A DNA stretch of 35,430 nt from Bryobacteraceae bacterium (lineage in GTDB: Bacteria; Acidobacteriota; Terriglobia; Bryobacterales; Bryobacteraceae), in contig JASIAM010000150.1 of assembly GCA_030041985.1 (NCBI GenBank), positions 1 to 35,430 on the forward strand, in the 5' to 3' direction. Below the pieces are notes generated by a model. That model ran no database searches. It was given only the letters and a program-made list of their open reading frames with translations, and had not been told where the DNA came from. The first letter of the stretch is position 1. The number at the start of each line of letters is the position of its first letter. The position numbers were made by a program, and so were the translations under genes. This document shows positions 1 to 9,500 of the stretch, one piece after another.

Positions 1-2130
1 CGAAGGCAGCGGAATCTGATAGCCGCGAACGGTTTGGCGAATTTCCTCAAAGACGACCTCGGGCAACCAGGGCCCGGCCGCCGCCGCTTCCCCCATTTCG
101 CGCGCGATGAAACCGATAATTTCGAGATCCGGCTTGGCGCCCATGACATTGATGGCGCGCTTCAGCCGCTGCACTTCGCCAGTGCCATTGGTGACCGTGC
201 CGTTTTTTTCATAAGCGCAGGCGGCGGGGAGAACCACGTCCGCGAGTTGCGCGGTTTCGGTGAGAAACATGTCTTGCACCACCAGAAATCCGCAGTTTTT
301 CGAATGCCCTTCGCGGCCGCCGAAGCCTTTGAACGGGTTCGCGCCAACCACCCAGAGCACGCTCAAATCAGCGCGCAGCATTTCTTCCAAGTGCATGCCC
401 GGTTCCGGGGAAGGCTCGTAACCGGGAAGCAGTTCGGGCACGAGTCCCATATCCAGTGCGCCGCGGGAATTGGAGTAATCGACGAGAGAGATATAGCTTA
501 CCGGGATGCCGAGCGATTCACCGAATTCGGCCAGACGGCGAACGTCATCGCCCTGGAAGGAGTCATCGAAGAGAATGACCAGCTCCGGCTCGGCTTTGAG
601 CTTATCGCGCAGCGAATCAAGCGCCGTAAAGTAATCGCCGGGCGTTGCGCCAACGTTGGTTCGATTGACAAAACCTTCGGGATCACCGGTGGCGACGCCG
701 GGTCCATGGACCGGCACGAAGTAGGCGCCGGCTTCGGGATTGGGAGTCACGCCCGGTCCACCTACGGGAGCCGCTCCGGGACCAGTCGAAACCGCGCCCA
801 CGTCGCGGCCGGGAATTACTCCGAGATCTGTGCCGATTTTCCGCGGAGGTCCGCCGATGCGAACGCTCGCTACGGTGTACTTATCCTCGCGCACGGGCTT
901 GGGTGTTACAGCGTAAACATGCGCCTGATGATGACGATAGTTGGCGCGAATCTGGTAGGAGAGGAGGGGGTGCTCGATAGCGAGATCTGCGCCCAGCACC
1001 AGAACGGCTTTGCGTTCGTAGAGGTCAGCCACCGTGGCCAGTTTCGCGGTTTTTCCGCTCAACGCATCGAGCAGGGCCACGACATCTCCGGTGCGGTGAT
1101 GATCGATGTTGTTCGTCTTCAACACCCGGCGCGCGAATTTCTGCAGATAGAAATTTTCTTCGTTGGTGGTGTGGTTAGAACCGATCACACCGAAGCTGCC
1201 GTGTTCGGCGAGCGTCTGATTAAACTTGCGGGCTACGGCATCGAGCGCCTTCGACCAGGAAACTTCCTCGAGCTTTCCGTTCACGCGCATCAGCGGCGCC
1301 TGCAAACGATCGGAATGGCCGTAGAAATCGAAGGCGTAGCGGCCCTTGATGCACAGAAACTCGTCGTTGATGCCGGAGTGATCGCGATTGTTGCCGCGAA
1401 TGATCTGGTCGTTGCGCGTGCCCAGCGTGGTTTTGCAGCCATCGGCGCAATGGGTGCAGATGGTGCCGACATGGGTCATTTCCCAGGGGCGCGTTTGATA
1501 CCGGTAGATGCCGCTGGTCAGGGCGCCGACAGGACAGATATCGATGCAAGCGCCGCACTCATCGCACAGCAGATGGTCACCCCGGTTGGGCGCAATTTCG
1601 GAAACCACGCCGCGATTGATTACGCCGAGGGCGCCCACGCCCAGGCCTTCGTTGCAGATGCGGACGCAGCGGTAGCACAGGATGCAGCGCGGGGCATCGA
1701 AAAACACGACTGGTGAAAACTGTTTTTCGGGGGTGTGGACCTTGATTTCGGTGTAGCGGCTCTCGCCAGCGCCGTAACGGAAGGTCATATCCTGCAATTC
1801 GCACTCGCCGCCTTTATCGCACACCGGGCAATCGAGCGGATGATTAGTGAGCAGCAACTCCAGCATGGATTTGCGGGCCTGGGCGACCTGCGCGGTGGCC
1901 GTGCGCACCACCATGCCTTCCGCGACGGGGATGGTGCAGGCGGTCTGCAGCTTGGGAAACTTCTCGATTTCCACCAGGCACATGCGGCAGGCGGCCTGCA
2001 GCGTGAGGCCTTCGTAATAGCAGAAGGCAGGCACTTCGATGCCCTGACGCTTGGCGGCATCGATGAGAAGAGTGCCTGGCGCGGCTTCCACCGGTTGGCC
2101 GTCGATGGTGAGTTTTACAAGGTCAGGCAT
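1..2130 (-). CDS. nuoG: NADH-quinone oxidoreductase subunit G (partial, 3' end outside window)
   Basis: This is the large iron-sulfur subunit of the peripheral arm of complex I, carrying electrons from NuoF towards the quinone site. The frame is open from an ATG at 2130 (GAGG about 8 nt upstream) through base 1, giving 710 codons with the C-terminus missing. Seen in order: an N-terminal 2Fe-2S ferredoxin domain (Cys37, 48, 51, 65), a His-Cys box (NHPLDCPVC), two 4Fe-4S Cys clusters (CILCYRC and CDECGAC regions), then a molybdopterin-oxidoreductase-type domain opening with CTHCADGC near residue 225, so an N7-type cluster appears to be present. A Gly/Pro-rich stretch at about residues 435-485 interrupts the molybdopterin-like domain and looks like a lineage-specific insertion. 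It is the last visible gene of the nuo operon, 138 bp after nuoF. Confidence 0.96.
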   Translation of the reverse strand, partial: MPDLVKLTIDGQPVEAAPGTLLIDAAKRQGIEVPAFCYYEGLTLQAACRMCLVEIEKFPKLQTACTIPVAEGMVVRTATAQVAQARKSMLELLLTNHPLDCPVCDKGGECELQDMTFRYGAGESRYTEIKVHTPEKQFSPVVFFDAPRCILCYRCVRICNEGLGVGALGVINRGVVSEIAPNRGDHLLCDECGACIDICPVGALTSGIYRYQTRPWEMTHVGTICTHCADGCKTTLGTRNDQIIRGNNRDHSGINDEFLCIKGRYAFDFYGHSDRLQAPLMRVNGKLEEVSWSKALDAVARKFNQTLAEHGSFGVIGSNHTTNEENFYLQKFARRVLKTNNIDHHRTGDVVALLDALSGKTAKLATVADLYERKAVLVLGADLAIEHPLLSYQIRANYRHHQAHVYAVTPKPVREDKYTVASVRIGGPPRKIGTDLGVIPGRDVGAVSTGPGAAPVGGPGVTPNPEAGAYFVPVHGPGVATGDPEGFVNRTNVGATPGDYFTALDSLRDKLKAEPELVILFDDSFQGDDVRRLAEFGESLGIPVSYISLVDYSNSRGALDMGLVPELLPGYEPSPEPGMHLEEMLRADLSVLWVVGANPFKGFGGREGHSKNCGFLVVQDMFLTETAQLADVVLPAACAYEKNGTVTNGTGEVQRLKRAINVMGAKPDLEIIGFIAREMGEAAAAGPWLPEVVFEEIRQTVRGYQIPLPS

Positions 2131-2213
2131 TTGGGGACCTCAAAACGAAAAAACGCCGACTAGAGGTGTTCGGTACTATGTAAGTGACTGATTTTGTGCT
2201 ATTTACGTATAAT

Positions 2214-2255
2214 AGAGACGCATTTTGCGGGCGTTTTCGGCGAAAATGCGTCCCT
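2214..2255. promoter_or_regulatory. Inverted repeat in the nuoF-nuoG gap
   Basis: Arms of 13 bp (2214-2226 and 2243-2255) pair with one mismatch around a 16-nt loop. The repeat lies in the only sizeable gap of the operon (2131-2268), just after the nuoF stop in the direction of transcription. No T-run follows on the minus strand, so it is more likely an RNA-stabilising or attenuating hairpin than a full terminator. Its function is inferred from position only. Confidence 0.5.
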
Positions 2256-2268
2256 GTGGCGGCTGCTT

Positions 2269-3582
2269 TCATACCAGCACCGCCTCGCGTGCATGTTCGA
2301 AGGGGCAGGGCCGGCCATTGAGGTGATCTTCGAACTCTTCGCGGAATTTTTCGACGATGGAGATGGTGGGCAGAGCGGCGGCATCGCCGAGGGGGCAAAA
2401 CGTCCGGCCCAGCATGTTCTTCGCAACATCGCCCAGCAGATCGATGTCTTCGCGCGTTCCACCGCCCTCGTGAAACCGGATCAGAACCTTGCGCAGCCAA
2501 GTGGTGCCTTCGCGGCAGGGGATGCACCAGCCGCAGCTTTCGTGGGCGTAGAAGCGCATGATGCGCAGGGCGGCTTTCACCATGCAGGTGTCCTCATCCA
2601 TGACGACAACGCCGCCCGACCCCAGCATGGATTTGCGCGCGGCCATGGAATCATAATCCATGGTGGCGCCTTCGCATTCGGCTGCCGTCAGCAGCGGGCA
2701 AGACGAGCCACCCGGAATGAACGCTTTCAACTTTTTGCCATTGCGCATGCCGCCGCCGACTTCATTGATCATCTGCATTACGGGGAAACCGAGGCGCAAT
2801 TCGTAGACGCCCGGTTTGTTCACATGGCCGGTGAGGCAGGTGAGCTTGGTGCCTCCGGCTTTGGGCACGCCTAAATCAGCAAAAGCCTGCCCGCCATTCA
2901 AGATGATGGGCGGAACGGCGCAGATGGATTCGACGTTATTGAGGATGGTGGGGCATTGGAAGGCGCCCACCACGGCGGGAAACGGAGGCCGGATGCGCGG
3001 CACACCGCGCTTGCCTTCGAGCGATTCGAGCAGCGCCGATTCCTCACCGCATTCGTAAGCGCCCGCACCGGTGTGCGTGTACAGGTCGAAATCGACGCCG
3101 GTGCCTTGAATGTTTTTGCCAAGCCAGCCTTTCTGGTAGGCTTCCCCGATCGCCTTATCCATGATTTCGATCAGGTAACGGTATTCGCCACGGATGTAGA
3201 TCCAGCCCTTATGCGCATCGACTGCCAATCCGGCGATCAGGCAACCCTCGATCAACTGGTGCGGGTCGTACTCGATCAGGAGGCGGTCCTTGCAGGTGCC
3301 CGGTTCGCTTTCATCGGCATTCACCACGATGTACTTGGGCTTGGGCGAGGTGCGCGGAACGAAGCTCCATTTCATTCCGGTGGGGAAACCCGCCCCGCCG
3401 CGCCCGCGGAGGTTGGAAATCTTGACCTCGTTGACGATGTCCTCGGGCTTCATGCCCACGGCTTTGCGGAATGCCTGGTAGCCATCGGTGGCCAGGTAAG
3501 TATCGAGGGCGGCCGAATTGGGCAAGCCGAACCGGCGCGACAAGATTCTGGTTTCGAGCGGGCTAGGTTCGTTATACAACAT
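2269..3582 (-). CDS. nuoF: NADH-quinone oxidoreductase subunit F
   Basis: This is the NADH-binding, FMN-containing 51-kDa subunit (437 aa, normal length), where NADH is oxidised at the tip of the complex I peripheral arm. The NADH/FMN glycine-rich motifs are visible (LRGRGGAGFPTG near residue 60 and GAGAYECGEESAL near 173). The C-terminal N3 cluster signature is present (SCGWCIPCREGT near 350, plus a fourth Cys in TFCPLGD). The gene starts 2 bp after the nuoE stop, so the two are almost certainly translationally coupled. No residues look damaged. Confidence 0.98.
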   Translation of the reverse strand: MLYNEPSPLETRILSRRFGLPNSAALDTYLATDGYQAFRKAVGMKPEDIVNEVKISNLRGRGGAGFPTGMKWSFVPRTSPKPKYIVVNADESEPGTCKDRLLIEYDPHQLIEGCLIAGLAVDAHKGWIYIRGEYRYLIEIMDKAIGEAYQKGWLGKNIQGTGVDFDLYTHTGAGAYECGEESALLESLEGKRGVPRIRPPFPAVVGAFQCPTILNNVESICAVPPIILNGGQAFADLGVPKAGGTKLTCLTGHVNKPGVYELRLGFPVMQMINEVGGGMRNGKKLKAFIPGGSSCPLLTAAECEGATMDYDSMAARKSMLGSGGVVVMDEDTCMVKAALRIMRFYAHESCGWCIPCREGTTWLRKVLIRFHEGGGTREDIDLLGDVAKNMLGRTFCPLGDAAALPTISIVEKFREEFEDHLNGRPCPFEHAREAVLV

Positions 3583-3584
3583 GT

Positions 3585-4067
3585 TTATTGTTTCTTCCCC
3601 AGGCTATCCAAAAGCTGATCGAGTTTTTCCGGAGTTACGAAGTGATGAAAATCGTAGTTGACCTGAATGGCCGGCGCCCACGAGCAAGCGCCGACACATT
3701 CCACCTCTTCGAGAGAAATCTGCCCGTCGGCAGTCACTTCTTTGTGACCGATTCCCAGCTTTTTGGTGGCCTGTTCCCACAGCTTATCCGCATCCCACAA
3801 CAGGCAACTGATATTGGTGCAGATCTGCACGTGGTATTTGCCCATAGGTTTGCGGTGCAGCATCGAGTAATAGGAAACGACTTCGTGGACCTGCAGGGAG
3901 GTGACGCCCACGCGGCGGGCCACTTCCTCGACCAGCTCGTCAGTGATGCTGCCGATTTCATCCTGCGCGTACATCAGCATGGGAATCATGGCTGCGCGCT
4001 CGCGTCCCGCGGGATAACTCTTCAGCAATTTTTCGAAGCGAGTTTCTAATTCAGCAGAAAAAGTCAT
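3585..4067 (-). CDS. nuoE: NADH-quinone oxidoreductase subunit E
   Basis: This is the 24-kDa thioredoxin-fold 2Fe-2S subunit (160 aa) that works next to NuoF in the NADH dehydrogenase module. The N1a ligands are seen as CTNISC in the middle of the protein and CVGAC further on. The N-terminal helical part (YPAGRERAAMIPML, then VARRVGVTSLQVHEVVSYYSM) fits the family. It lies between nuoD (21 bp upstream) and nuoF (2 bp downstream) on the same strand. Confidence 0.97.
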   Translation of the reverse strand: MTFSAELETRFEKLLKSYPAGRERAAMIPMLMYAQDEIGSITDELVEEVARRVGVTSLQVHEVVSYYSMLHRKPMGKYHVQICTNISCLLWDADKLWEQATKKLGIGHKEVTADGQISLEEVECVGACSWAPAIQVNYDFHHFVTPEKLDQLLDSLGKKQ

Positions 4068-4088
4068 GTCAGTATGCCAGCCCCCGCC

Positions 4089-5318
4089 TCATCGGTCCGT
4101 GTCCCCCAAAACGAAATCCATACTGCCGATGGACGCGATCACGTCGGCGATCAAAATGCCCTCGACCAGTTTCGGCGTGGCCTGCAGGTTTCCGAAACTG
4201 GGAGTCCGCATGTGCACGCGGTACGGTTTGGTGGTGCCATCGCTGACTACGTAATATCCCAACTCGCCGCGCGGCGATTCGATCACCTGGTACACTTCGC
4301 CCTCGGGCACGCGGAAACCCTCGGTTACGATTTTGAAGTGATAGATGAGGGCTTCCATCTGAGTTTTCATCTTCTCGCGATCAGGCAGCACAACGTGGGG
4401 CGAATCGGCATGCCAGGGCCCGGAGGGCATGCCTTCCATGGCCTGTTTGATGATGCGGGCGCTCTGGCGCATCTCTTCGATGCGGCACTGGTAGCGGGCA
4501 TACACGTCGTTTTCGGTTCGCGTCACGACTTCGAAATCGAACTTGTCGTAGCTCGTGTAGGGCGCGTACTTGCGGGCATCCAGCGGCAAGCCCGCGGCAC
4601 GGAGCATCGGCCCGGTGATGCCTAAGTCCAGCATGTCTTCAAGCGAGATGAAGCCCACGCCCTTGGTGCGCCCGATCCAGATGGGGTTATTGGTTAATAG
4701 ATTCTCGTACTCGTCGACGCGGCTGGGAAACACATCGATAAATTTCTTGACGCGCTGATACCAGCCGCGCGGCGGTTCGAGCGCCAGTCCGCCGATGCGG
4801 AAATAGCTGGTCATCATGCGCTGGCCGGAGAACATTTCGAAGATCCGGAGAATCTCTTCGCGCTCGCGGAAGCAGTACAGGAAGACGCTCATCGCGCCGA
4901 TATCAATGGCGTGTGTGGCGAGCCAGACCAGGTGACTGTTGAGGCGCGTAAATTCGGTGAGCATCACGCGCATCCATTGCGCCTGGGGCGGAATTTCGAG
5001 GCCCAGCAGTTTTTCGACAGCCAGGCAATAGCCGAGATTATTGGAAAGAGGCGCCAGATAATCGACGCGGTCGGTGAGGGTTACGGCCTGCTGGTAATGT
5101 TTCTGCTCAAATTCTTTTTCGATGCCGGTATGGAGATAGCCGATGTCCGGCTCGCAATGGACGATGATTTCACCATCCAGCTCGATTTTGAGGCGCAGCA
5201 CGCCGTGCGTGGAGGGATGCTGCGGGCCCATGTTGAGGACCATCCGGCGAATGCCGGTTTCGGTTCGTGGCTCCTCAACCACGGCTGCGAATTGACCTGG
5301 AACGCCAGATTCGGACAT
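4089..5318 (-). CDS. nuoD: NADH-quinone oxidoreductase subunit D
   Basis: This is the 49-kDa subunit (409 aa) that forms the quinone-binding pocket together with NuoB. The start is set at ATG 5318 (MSESGVPGQ) because it follows the nuoC stop by 2 bp; the open frame continues upstream to 5522 but that part is nuoC in another frame. Seen: the conserved NMGPQHPSTHGVLR near the N-terminus, LTEFTRLNSHLVW, and a C-terminus ending IASIGSMDFVLGDTDR, which is typical of NuoD. Since the partner NuoB is not encoded nearby, NuoB must come from elsewhere for this subunit to function. Confidence 0.97.
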   Translation of the reverse strand: MSESGVPGQFAAVVEEPRTETGIRRMVLNMGPQHPSTHGVLRLKIELDGEIIVHCEPDIGYLHTGIEKEFEQKHYQQAVTLTDRVDYLAPLSNNLGYCLAVEKLLGLEIPPQAQWMRVMLTEFTRLNSHLVWLATHAIDIGAMSVFLYCFREREEILRIFEMFSGQRMMTSYFRIGGLALEPPRGWYQRVKKFIDVFPSRVDEYENLLTNNPIWIGRTKGVGFISLEDMLDLGITGPMLRAAGLPLDARKYAPYTSYDKFDFEVVTRTENDVYARYQCRIEEMRQSARIIKQAMEGMPSGPWHADSPHVVLPDREKMKTQMEALIYHFKIVTEGFRVPEGEVYQVIESPRGELGYYVVSDGTTKPYRVHMRTPSFGNLQATPKLVEGILIADVIASIGSMDFVLGDTDR

Positions 5319-5320
5319 AT

Positions 5321-5830
5321 TTAAACCCTCGGCCCGGTCACTGGATAATCCTTGCGCAAGGGGTAGCCCTCCCAGTCCTCGGGCATCATGATCCGCTTCA
5401 AATTCGGGTGGTTGCGGAAGCGGATTCCGAACAAATCGAACACTTCGCGCTCGTACCAGTTGGCCGAACGCCAAACCGCGGTTAGCGAATCGATTTCCGG
5501 GTCTTGTCCTTGCAGGCGGCACTTGACGCGCAGCCGCTGGTTGCGTTCGACGGAATGCAGATGGTACACGGCTTCAAAGCGCGGCTCGGCCGGGTAGCGG
5601 TCTACCGCGGTTACGGAACTCAGCCGGATGAATTTCTGCTCGTATTTGAGAAATTCGCAAACGGCCACAATCCGCTCGGGCGCAATTTCGAGGGTGAGTT
5701 CGCCACGGTCGAACTTGCCGCCGGTCACGGCAGCGGAATCAAACCCTTCCACCGCCAGCGCGGCCGCGTTCTCTCGCAAGCTATCTGGCAGCATGGGCAT
5801 CCTGTGGAACGGATCGGGCGGCCGAAGCAT
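5321..5830 (-). CDS. nuoC: NADH-quinone oxidoreductase subunit C
   Basis: This is the 30-kDa subunit of complex I (169 aa). The C-terminal family signature is clear: YEREVFDLFGIRFRNHPNL, then RIMMPEDWEGYPLRKDYP. The ATG at 5830 is preferred over an in-frame ATG at 5800 because a purine-rich GGGGCGGAG lies just upstream of it. With this start the gene overlaps the end of nuoA by 50 bp (20 bp with the later start), which leaves no room for nuoB. Confidence 0.95.
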   Translation of the reverse strand: MLRPPDPFHRMPMLPDSLRENAAALAVEGFDSAAVTGGKFDRGELTLEIAPERIVAVCEFLKYEQKFIRLSSVTAVDRYPAEPRFEAVYHLHSVERNQRLRVKCRLQGQDPEIDSLTAVWRSANWYEREVFDLFGIRFRNHPNLKRIMMPEDWEGYPLRKDYPVTGPRV

Positions 5831-6257
5831 CGCTCCGCCCCGACAAAGCTTGACCAGACAAAGCCTGGCGGCCCTGCGGCCGATCCGAGTGGGCCCAATC
5901 GAGCGCGCCCTTTTTCCAAATATAGAAAAACCCGGAAAGAATCAGCACGACAAATACCAGCATTTCTAAGAAGCCGAACATTTTCAGTTCGCGGTAGACG
6001 ACGGCCCACGGATACAGGAAGATGGCCTCGATATCGAACACGATAAACAGCATCGCCACCAGATAAAACTTGACGCTGAAGCGGCCCCGCGCATCGCCCG
6101 TAGGCACGATTCCAGATTCGTATGGCATGTCTTTGACGCGATTGCGGACCTTCTTGCCCAGCGCGTAGGAGATGAGGATGAGGGCGGCTGCCAGCACCAA
6201 GGCCAGCAGGCCCTGCGCCAAAACAGGGAAATACAACTCGGTGTAGGAATCCGGCAT
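5781..6257 (-). CDS. nuoA: NADH-quinone oxidoreductase subunit A
   Basis: This is a small membrane subunit of complex I (158 aa). Three transmembrane segments are visible, with the conserved DMPYESGIVPTGDARGRFSV loop region and FIVFDIEAIFLYPWAV in the second helix. After the third helix the protein carries about 40 extra residues of low complexity (GQALSGQALSGRSDAS and onwards), longer than a typical NuoA and partly overlapping nuoC. It is the first gene of the operon. The extended tail sits exactly where nuoB would be expected and could be a scar of its deletion. Confidence 0.95.
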   Translation of the reverse strand: MPDSYTELYFPVLAQGLLALVLAAALILISYALGKKVRNRVKDMPYESGIVPTGDARGRFSVKFYLVAMLFIVFDIEAIFLYPWAVVYRELKMFGFLEMLVFVVLILSGFFYIWKKGALDWAHSDRPQGRQALSGQALSGRSDASAARSVPQDAHAAR

Positions 6258-6264
6258 CTGCTTT

Positions 6265-6293
6265 TTAGTTGTGGTTCAACCTTTGACTATAAT
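6265..6293 (+). promoter_or_regulatory. Predicted promoter of thiS
   Basis: A TATAAT at 6288-6293 lies 17 bp after a weak -35 (TTAGTT, 6265-6270). The start would be near 6300, about 25 nt before the thiS ATG. It overlaps the divergent nuo promoter, so polymerase could probably occupy only one at a time. Confidence 0.4.
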
Positions 6294-6315
6294 GGTTGCA
6301 AAACTGGAGTGTCAA
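6286..6315 (-). promoter_or_regulatory. Predicted sigma-70-type promoter of the nuo operon
   Basis: On the minus strand a perfect TTGACA (6315-6310) is followed after 18 bp by TATAGT (6291-6286). Transcription would start near 6279, about 20 nt before nuoA. Its -10 overlaps a plus-strand TATAAT, so it shares its core with the thiS promoter. Confidence 0.6.
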
Positions 6316-6324
6316 CCAACAGCG

Positions 6325-6531
6325 ATGACGATGGAGATCGTGCTCAACGGAAAGCCACGCACGGCACGGGAAGGCCAGAGTGTTTTGAATCTTCTGGAAG
6401 AGCTGCAGCTTGACCCCGCGCGGGTGGCCGTGGAACTCGACCGGCGCATTTTGAAGCAGCCGTTATGGGCGGAAACGGTGCTGCGCGCGGGCGCAGAGAT
6501 TGAGATCGTGCAGTTTGTGGGCGGGGGCTAG
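6325..6531 (+). CDS. thiS: Sulfur carrier protein ThiS
   Basis: This is a ubiquitin-like sulfur carrier for the thiazole ring of thiamine. After C-terminal adenylation and thiocarboxylation it delivers sulfur to ThiG. The protein is 68 aa from ATG 6325 (66 aa from ATG 6331, also plausible); the open frame extends further upstream but the added residues do not resemble the family. Seen: MEIVLNGKPRTAREG at the start, the VAVELDRRIL segment, and a C-terminus ending FVGGG, so the required Gly-Gly end is intact. No thiG, thiF or thiO lies nearby. It ends 5 bp before the convergent RND gene. A fragment of a very similar thiS sits at 11575-11675. Confidence 0.88.
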   Translation: MTMEIVLNGKPRTAREGQSVLNLLEELQLDPARVAVELDRRILKQPLWAETVLRAGAEIEIVQFVGGG

Positions 6532-6536
6532 AATGC

Positions 6537-9500
6537 CTACACCTCTTCCTGGGCATGCGCTTCGGCCGGCAGTGGATCACGCGGCCCGGCGGCCCACACG
6601 TAGAGGGTCGGCAGAAGATAGATTCCCAGCAGGAGCGCCGCGACCAATCCTCCAACAATTACTATGGCAAACGGCCTTTGGGAATCTGAGCCAATGCCAC
6701 GGGACAGAGCCGCGGGGAGCAGGCCCAAGCTAGCAACCATCATCGTCATGCTTATTGGCCGAAGTCTTTCGACGGACCCTTCAATGGCTGCATCGCGAAT
6801 ATCATAGCCTCGCGCGCGAAGCTGGTTAATGTATTCCAGCATGATCACTCCGGTCTGCACGGAGACGCCGAACAGCGCGAGAAAACCAACTCCAGACGAT
6901 ACGCTGAAATGCGTTCCCGTAAGCAGGAGAGCCAGTAACCCGCCGATAGGGGCCATGGCTACGTTGGCCAGGATCAACAGAACCCACTTGAGCGATTTAA
7001 ACATCGTGAACAGGATCACGCAGATCGCGAGGAGTGTAATAGGCACAACCACCATCAGGCGTGCCGAGGAGCGCTTTTGGCTTTCGTATTCCCCCGCCCA
7101 ATCGATGCGATAACCCTCGGGAAGCTTGACCTGCTGATTCACTTTTCGCATAGCCTCTTCAACCGTGCTGCCCAGATCGCGTCCGACGACGCTGTATTTG
7201 ATCGCGACGTATCGGGAACCTCCCTCGCGAAAGATCTCCGATGCCCCGTCGAGGACTTTGACATTGCACAGTTGCGCCAGTGACACGCGCTCCCCGGAAG
7301 GACTGAGGATGCGGATGTTTTCTATAGCCTCTTTGGTATCGCGGTAGGGAGCTTGATAGCGTACTACGAGGTCATAGCGCCGCTCGCCCTGGAGGACTTC
7401 GCTAACCGCCTTGCCACCGACGGCCGTTTCCACTGCGTCCTGAACATCGGAGACGTTGATGCCATAGCGCGCGGCTACGTCGCGATCCACGGAGAATTCT
7501 GCATTCGGCTGTCCGATCACGCGAAACAGGCCCAGATCCGAAACGCCGGCGACAGTGCGCAGTACATTGACGATCTTGCTGCCGGTGGCTTCCAGCTTCC
7601 GGAGATCGTCGCCATAGATCTTGATGGCGGATTGCCCTTTAACACCGCTAACGGCCTCCTCCATGTTGTCGGCAATGGGTTGGGAGAAATTCCAGAGGGT
7701 ACCGGGTATCTTTTCGACCTCGTGATCCAGCGCCGCGATGAGTGCTTCTTTGTTCTGATGGAATCCTGGCCGCCATTGCTCCTTGGGCTTGAGGTCAATG
7801 AAGTACTCGGTATTGAAGAAGCCGGCGATATCGGTTCCGTCGTCCGGGCGGCCTACCTGGCTGATTACCTGTGTGACTTCGGGGAAAGAAGCAAAGGCGA
7901 TGCGCGCCCGATTCATCACGCGCGTCCCCTCGGTTGGCCCGGTGCTGGGCGCCAGAGTGCCGCGCGCCCAGATAGCTCCTTCATCCAGATGCGGGAGGAA
8001 TTCGGAACCGATGATCCCGCTCAGCGCCAGATATGCCGAAAGCCCCAATGCTCCCACAGCCACCAGGGCGGTAAGCCACCGGAAGCGAATCGCCTGAATG
8101 AGACTCTTGCGATAGAGAACCGTCATCATTACCATTAACGGGTTGCGCCATTCCCGGACGGCGCGGCGGAAAACAAAGCTGGTGAGCACCGGTGCGATCA
8201 GCATCGAGAAAATCAGCGACCCCAGCAGCGCGAAGCTAACCGTCCAAGCCATCGGTTTGAACAGCCGGCCTTCGACTCGCTGCAACGTGAATATTGGGAG
8301 ATACGCGGTTATGATGATGCCGATGGAGTAAAAGACCGGCCGCTGCACCTCATGCGAGGCTGTGCGGATGCGGTCGAGGGATGTCTCGTTCGCGTGATTC
8401 CGGCCGAGGTAACGTACGATGTTCTCCACAATCACTACGGCGCCTTCCACCACCATGCCGAAATCCAGCGCTCCCAGGGAAAGCAGATTTGCGGGAATGT
8501 GATTCAGGGACAGGCAGATAGAGGCGAATAATAGAGAGAACGGAATGGTAAGCGCCACAATAAAGGCCCCACGCGCGTTACCAAGAAACAAGAAAAGAAT
8601 AACGGCCACCAGAATGATGCCTTCAGCGAGGTTGTGAAGAACCGTGTGGGTGGTGTAGTGAAGCAGGTTGCTGCGGTCGAGAAACGGCACGATCTTCACG
8701 CCAGGCGGTAGCAGGTGATCGTTCAGTTCTTGCACCTTTTCGTGAATGCCCACCAGGGTGGAATCGGAATCAGCGCCCTTTCGGAGCAGGACAATTCCTT
8801 CCACGACATCGGAACTATCCACGATTGTGCCGTTGTCGCGCAGGTATGCTTTACCGATGCGGCCCAAGCGGATTTTCGGCCCTTGGGTTACCGTTGCAAT
8901 ATCGCGGATGCGGATGGGTGTGCCGTTTTGTGTCTTCACGACGATCTTTTCGATATCGTCGACGTCTTTAACCAGTCCGAGAGCGCGAACATTGATTTGC
9001 TGCAATCCGGACTCCAGAAAACTGCCACCAGCATTTACATTGTTGTTGGCAAGTTGCTGTTCGACTTGGCCGATCGTCAGGTTATAGTCGATCAGCTTAT
9101 TCGGTTCCACCTGCACTTGGTACTCACGGGTCATGCCGCCGAAGCTCACCACGTCGACCACGTTGGGAACCGACTTGAACTGCTTTTCTAAAATCCAATC
9201 CTGAAGAGACTTCAACTCCATGAGGTCATACTGAGGGTTGGTGCTTCGCAGGGTGTACCAGTAGATTTGCCCAACAGGACTATAATCCGAACCGATTTGC
9301 GGCTGTAAACCGCCCGGCAGATCCACCTGCGAGAGCCGCTCCAAAACCTTCTGGCGATTCCAATCGTTGGCGGATTCGTCATCAAAAATGAGCATCACGC
9401 TCGAGAGGCCGAAAACGGAAAAAGAGCGCAGATGATCCAGATGCGGAATTCCATTGGTGACGGTTTCAATCGGGACGGTAACCTGCTGCTCTACCTCTTC

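Noticed and set aside
34-1716. A 560-codon plus-strand open frame
   Set aside because: It is antisense to nuoG, whose protein is clearly recognisable across the whole stretch. Long antisense frames are expected in GC-rich coding DNA.
2194-2874. A 226-codon plus-strand frame, with a TATAAT-like site at 2208-2213
   Set aside because: It is antisense to nuoF and resembles no family. The TATAAT-like site with a possible -35 17 bp upstream is likely chance.
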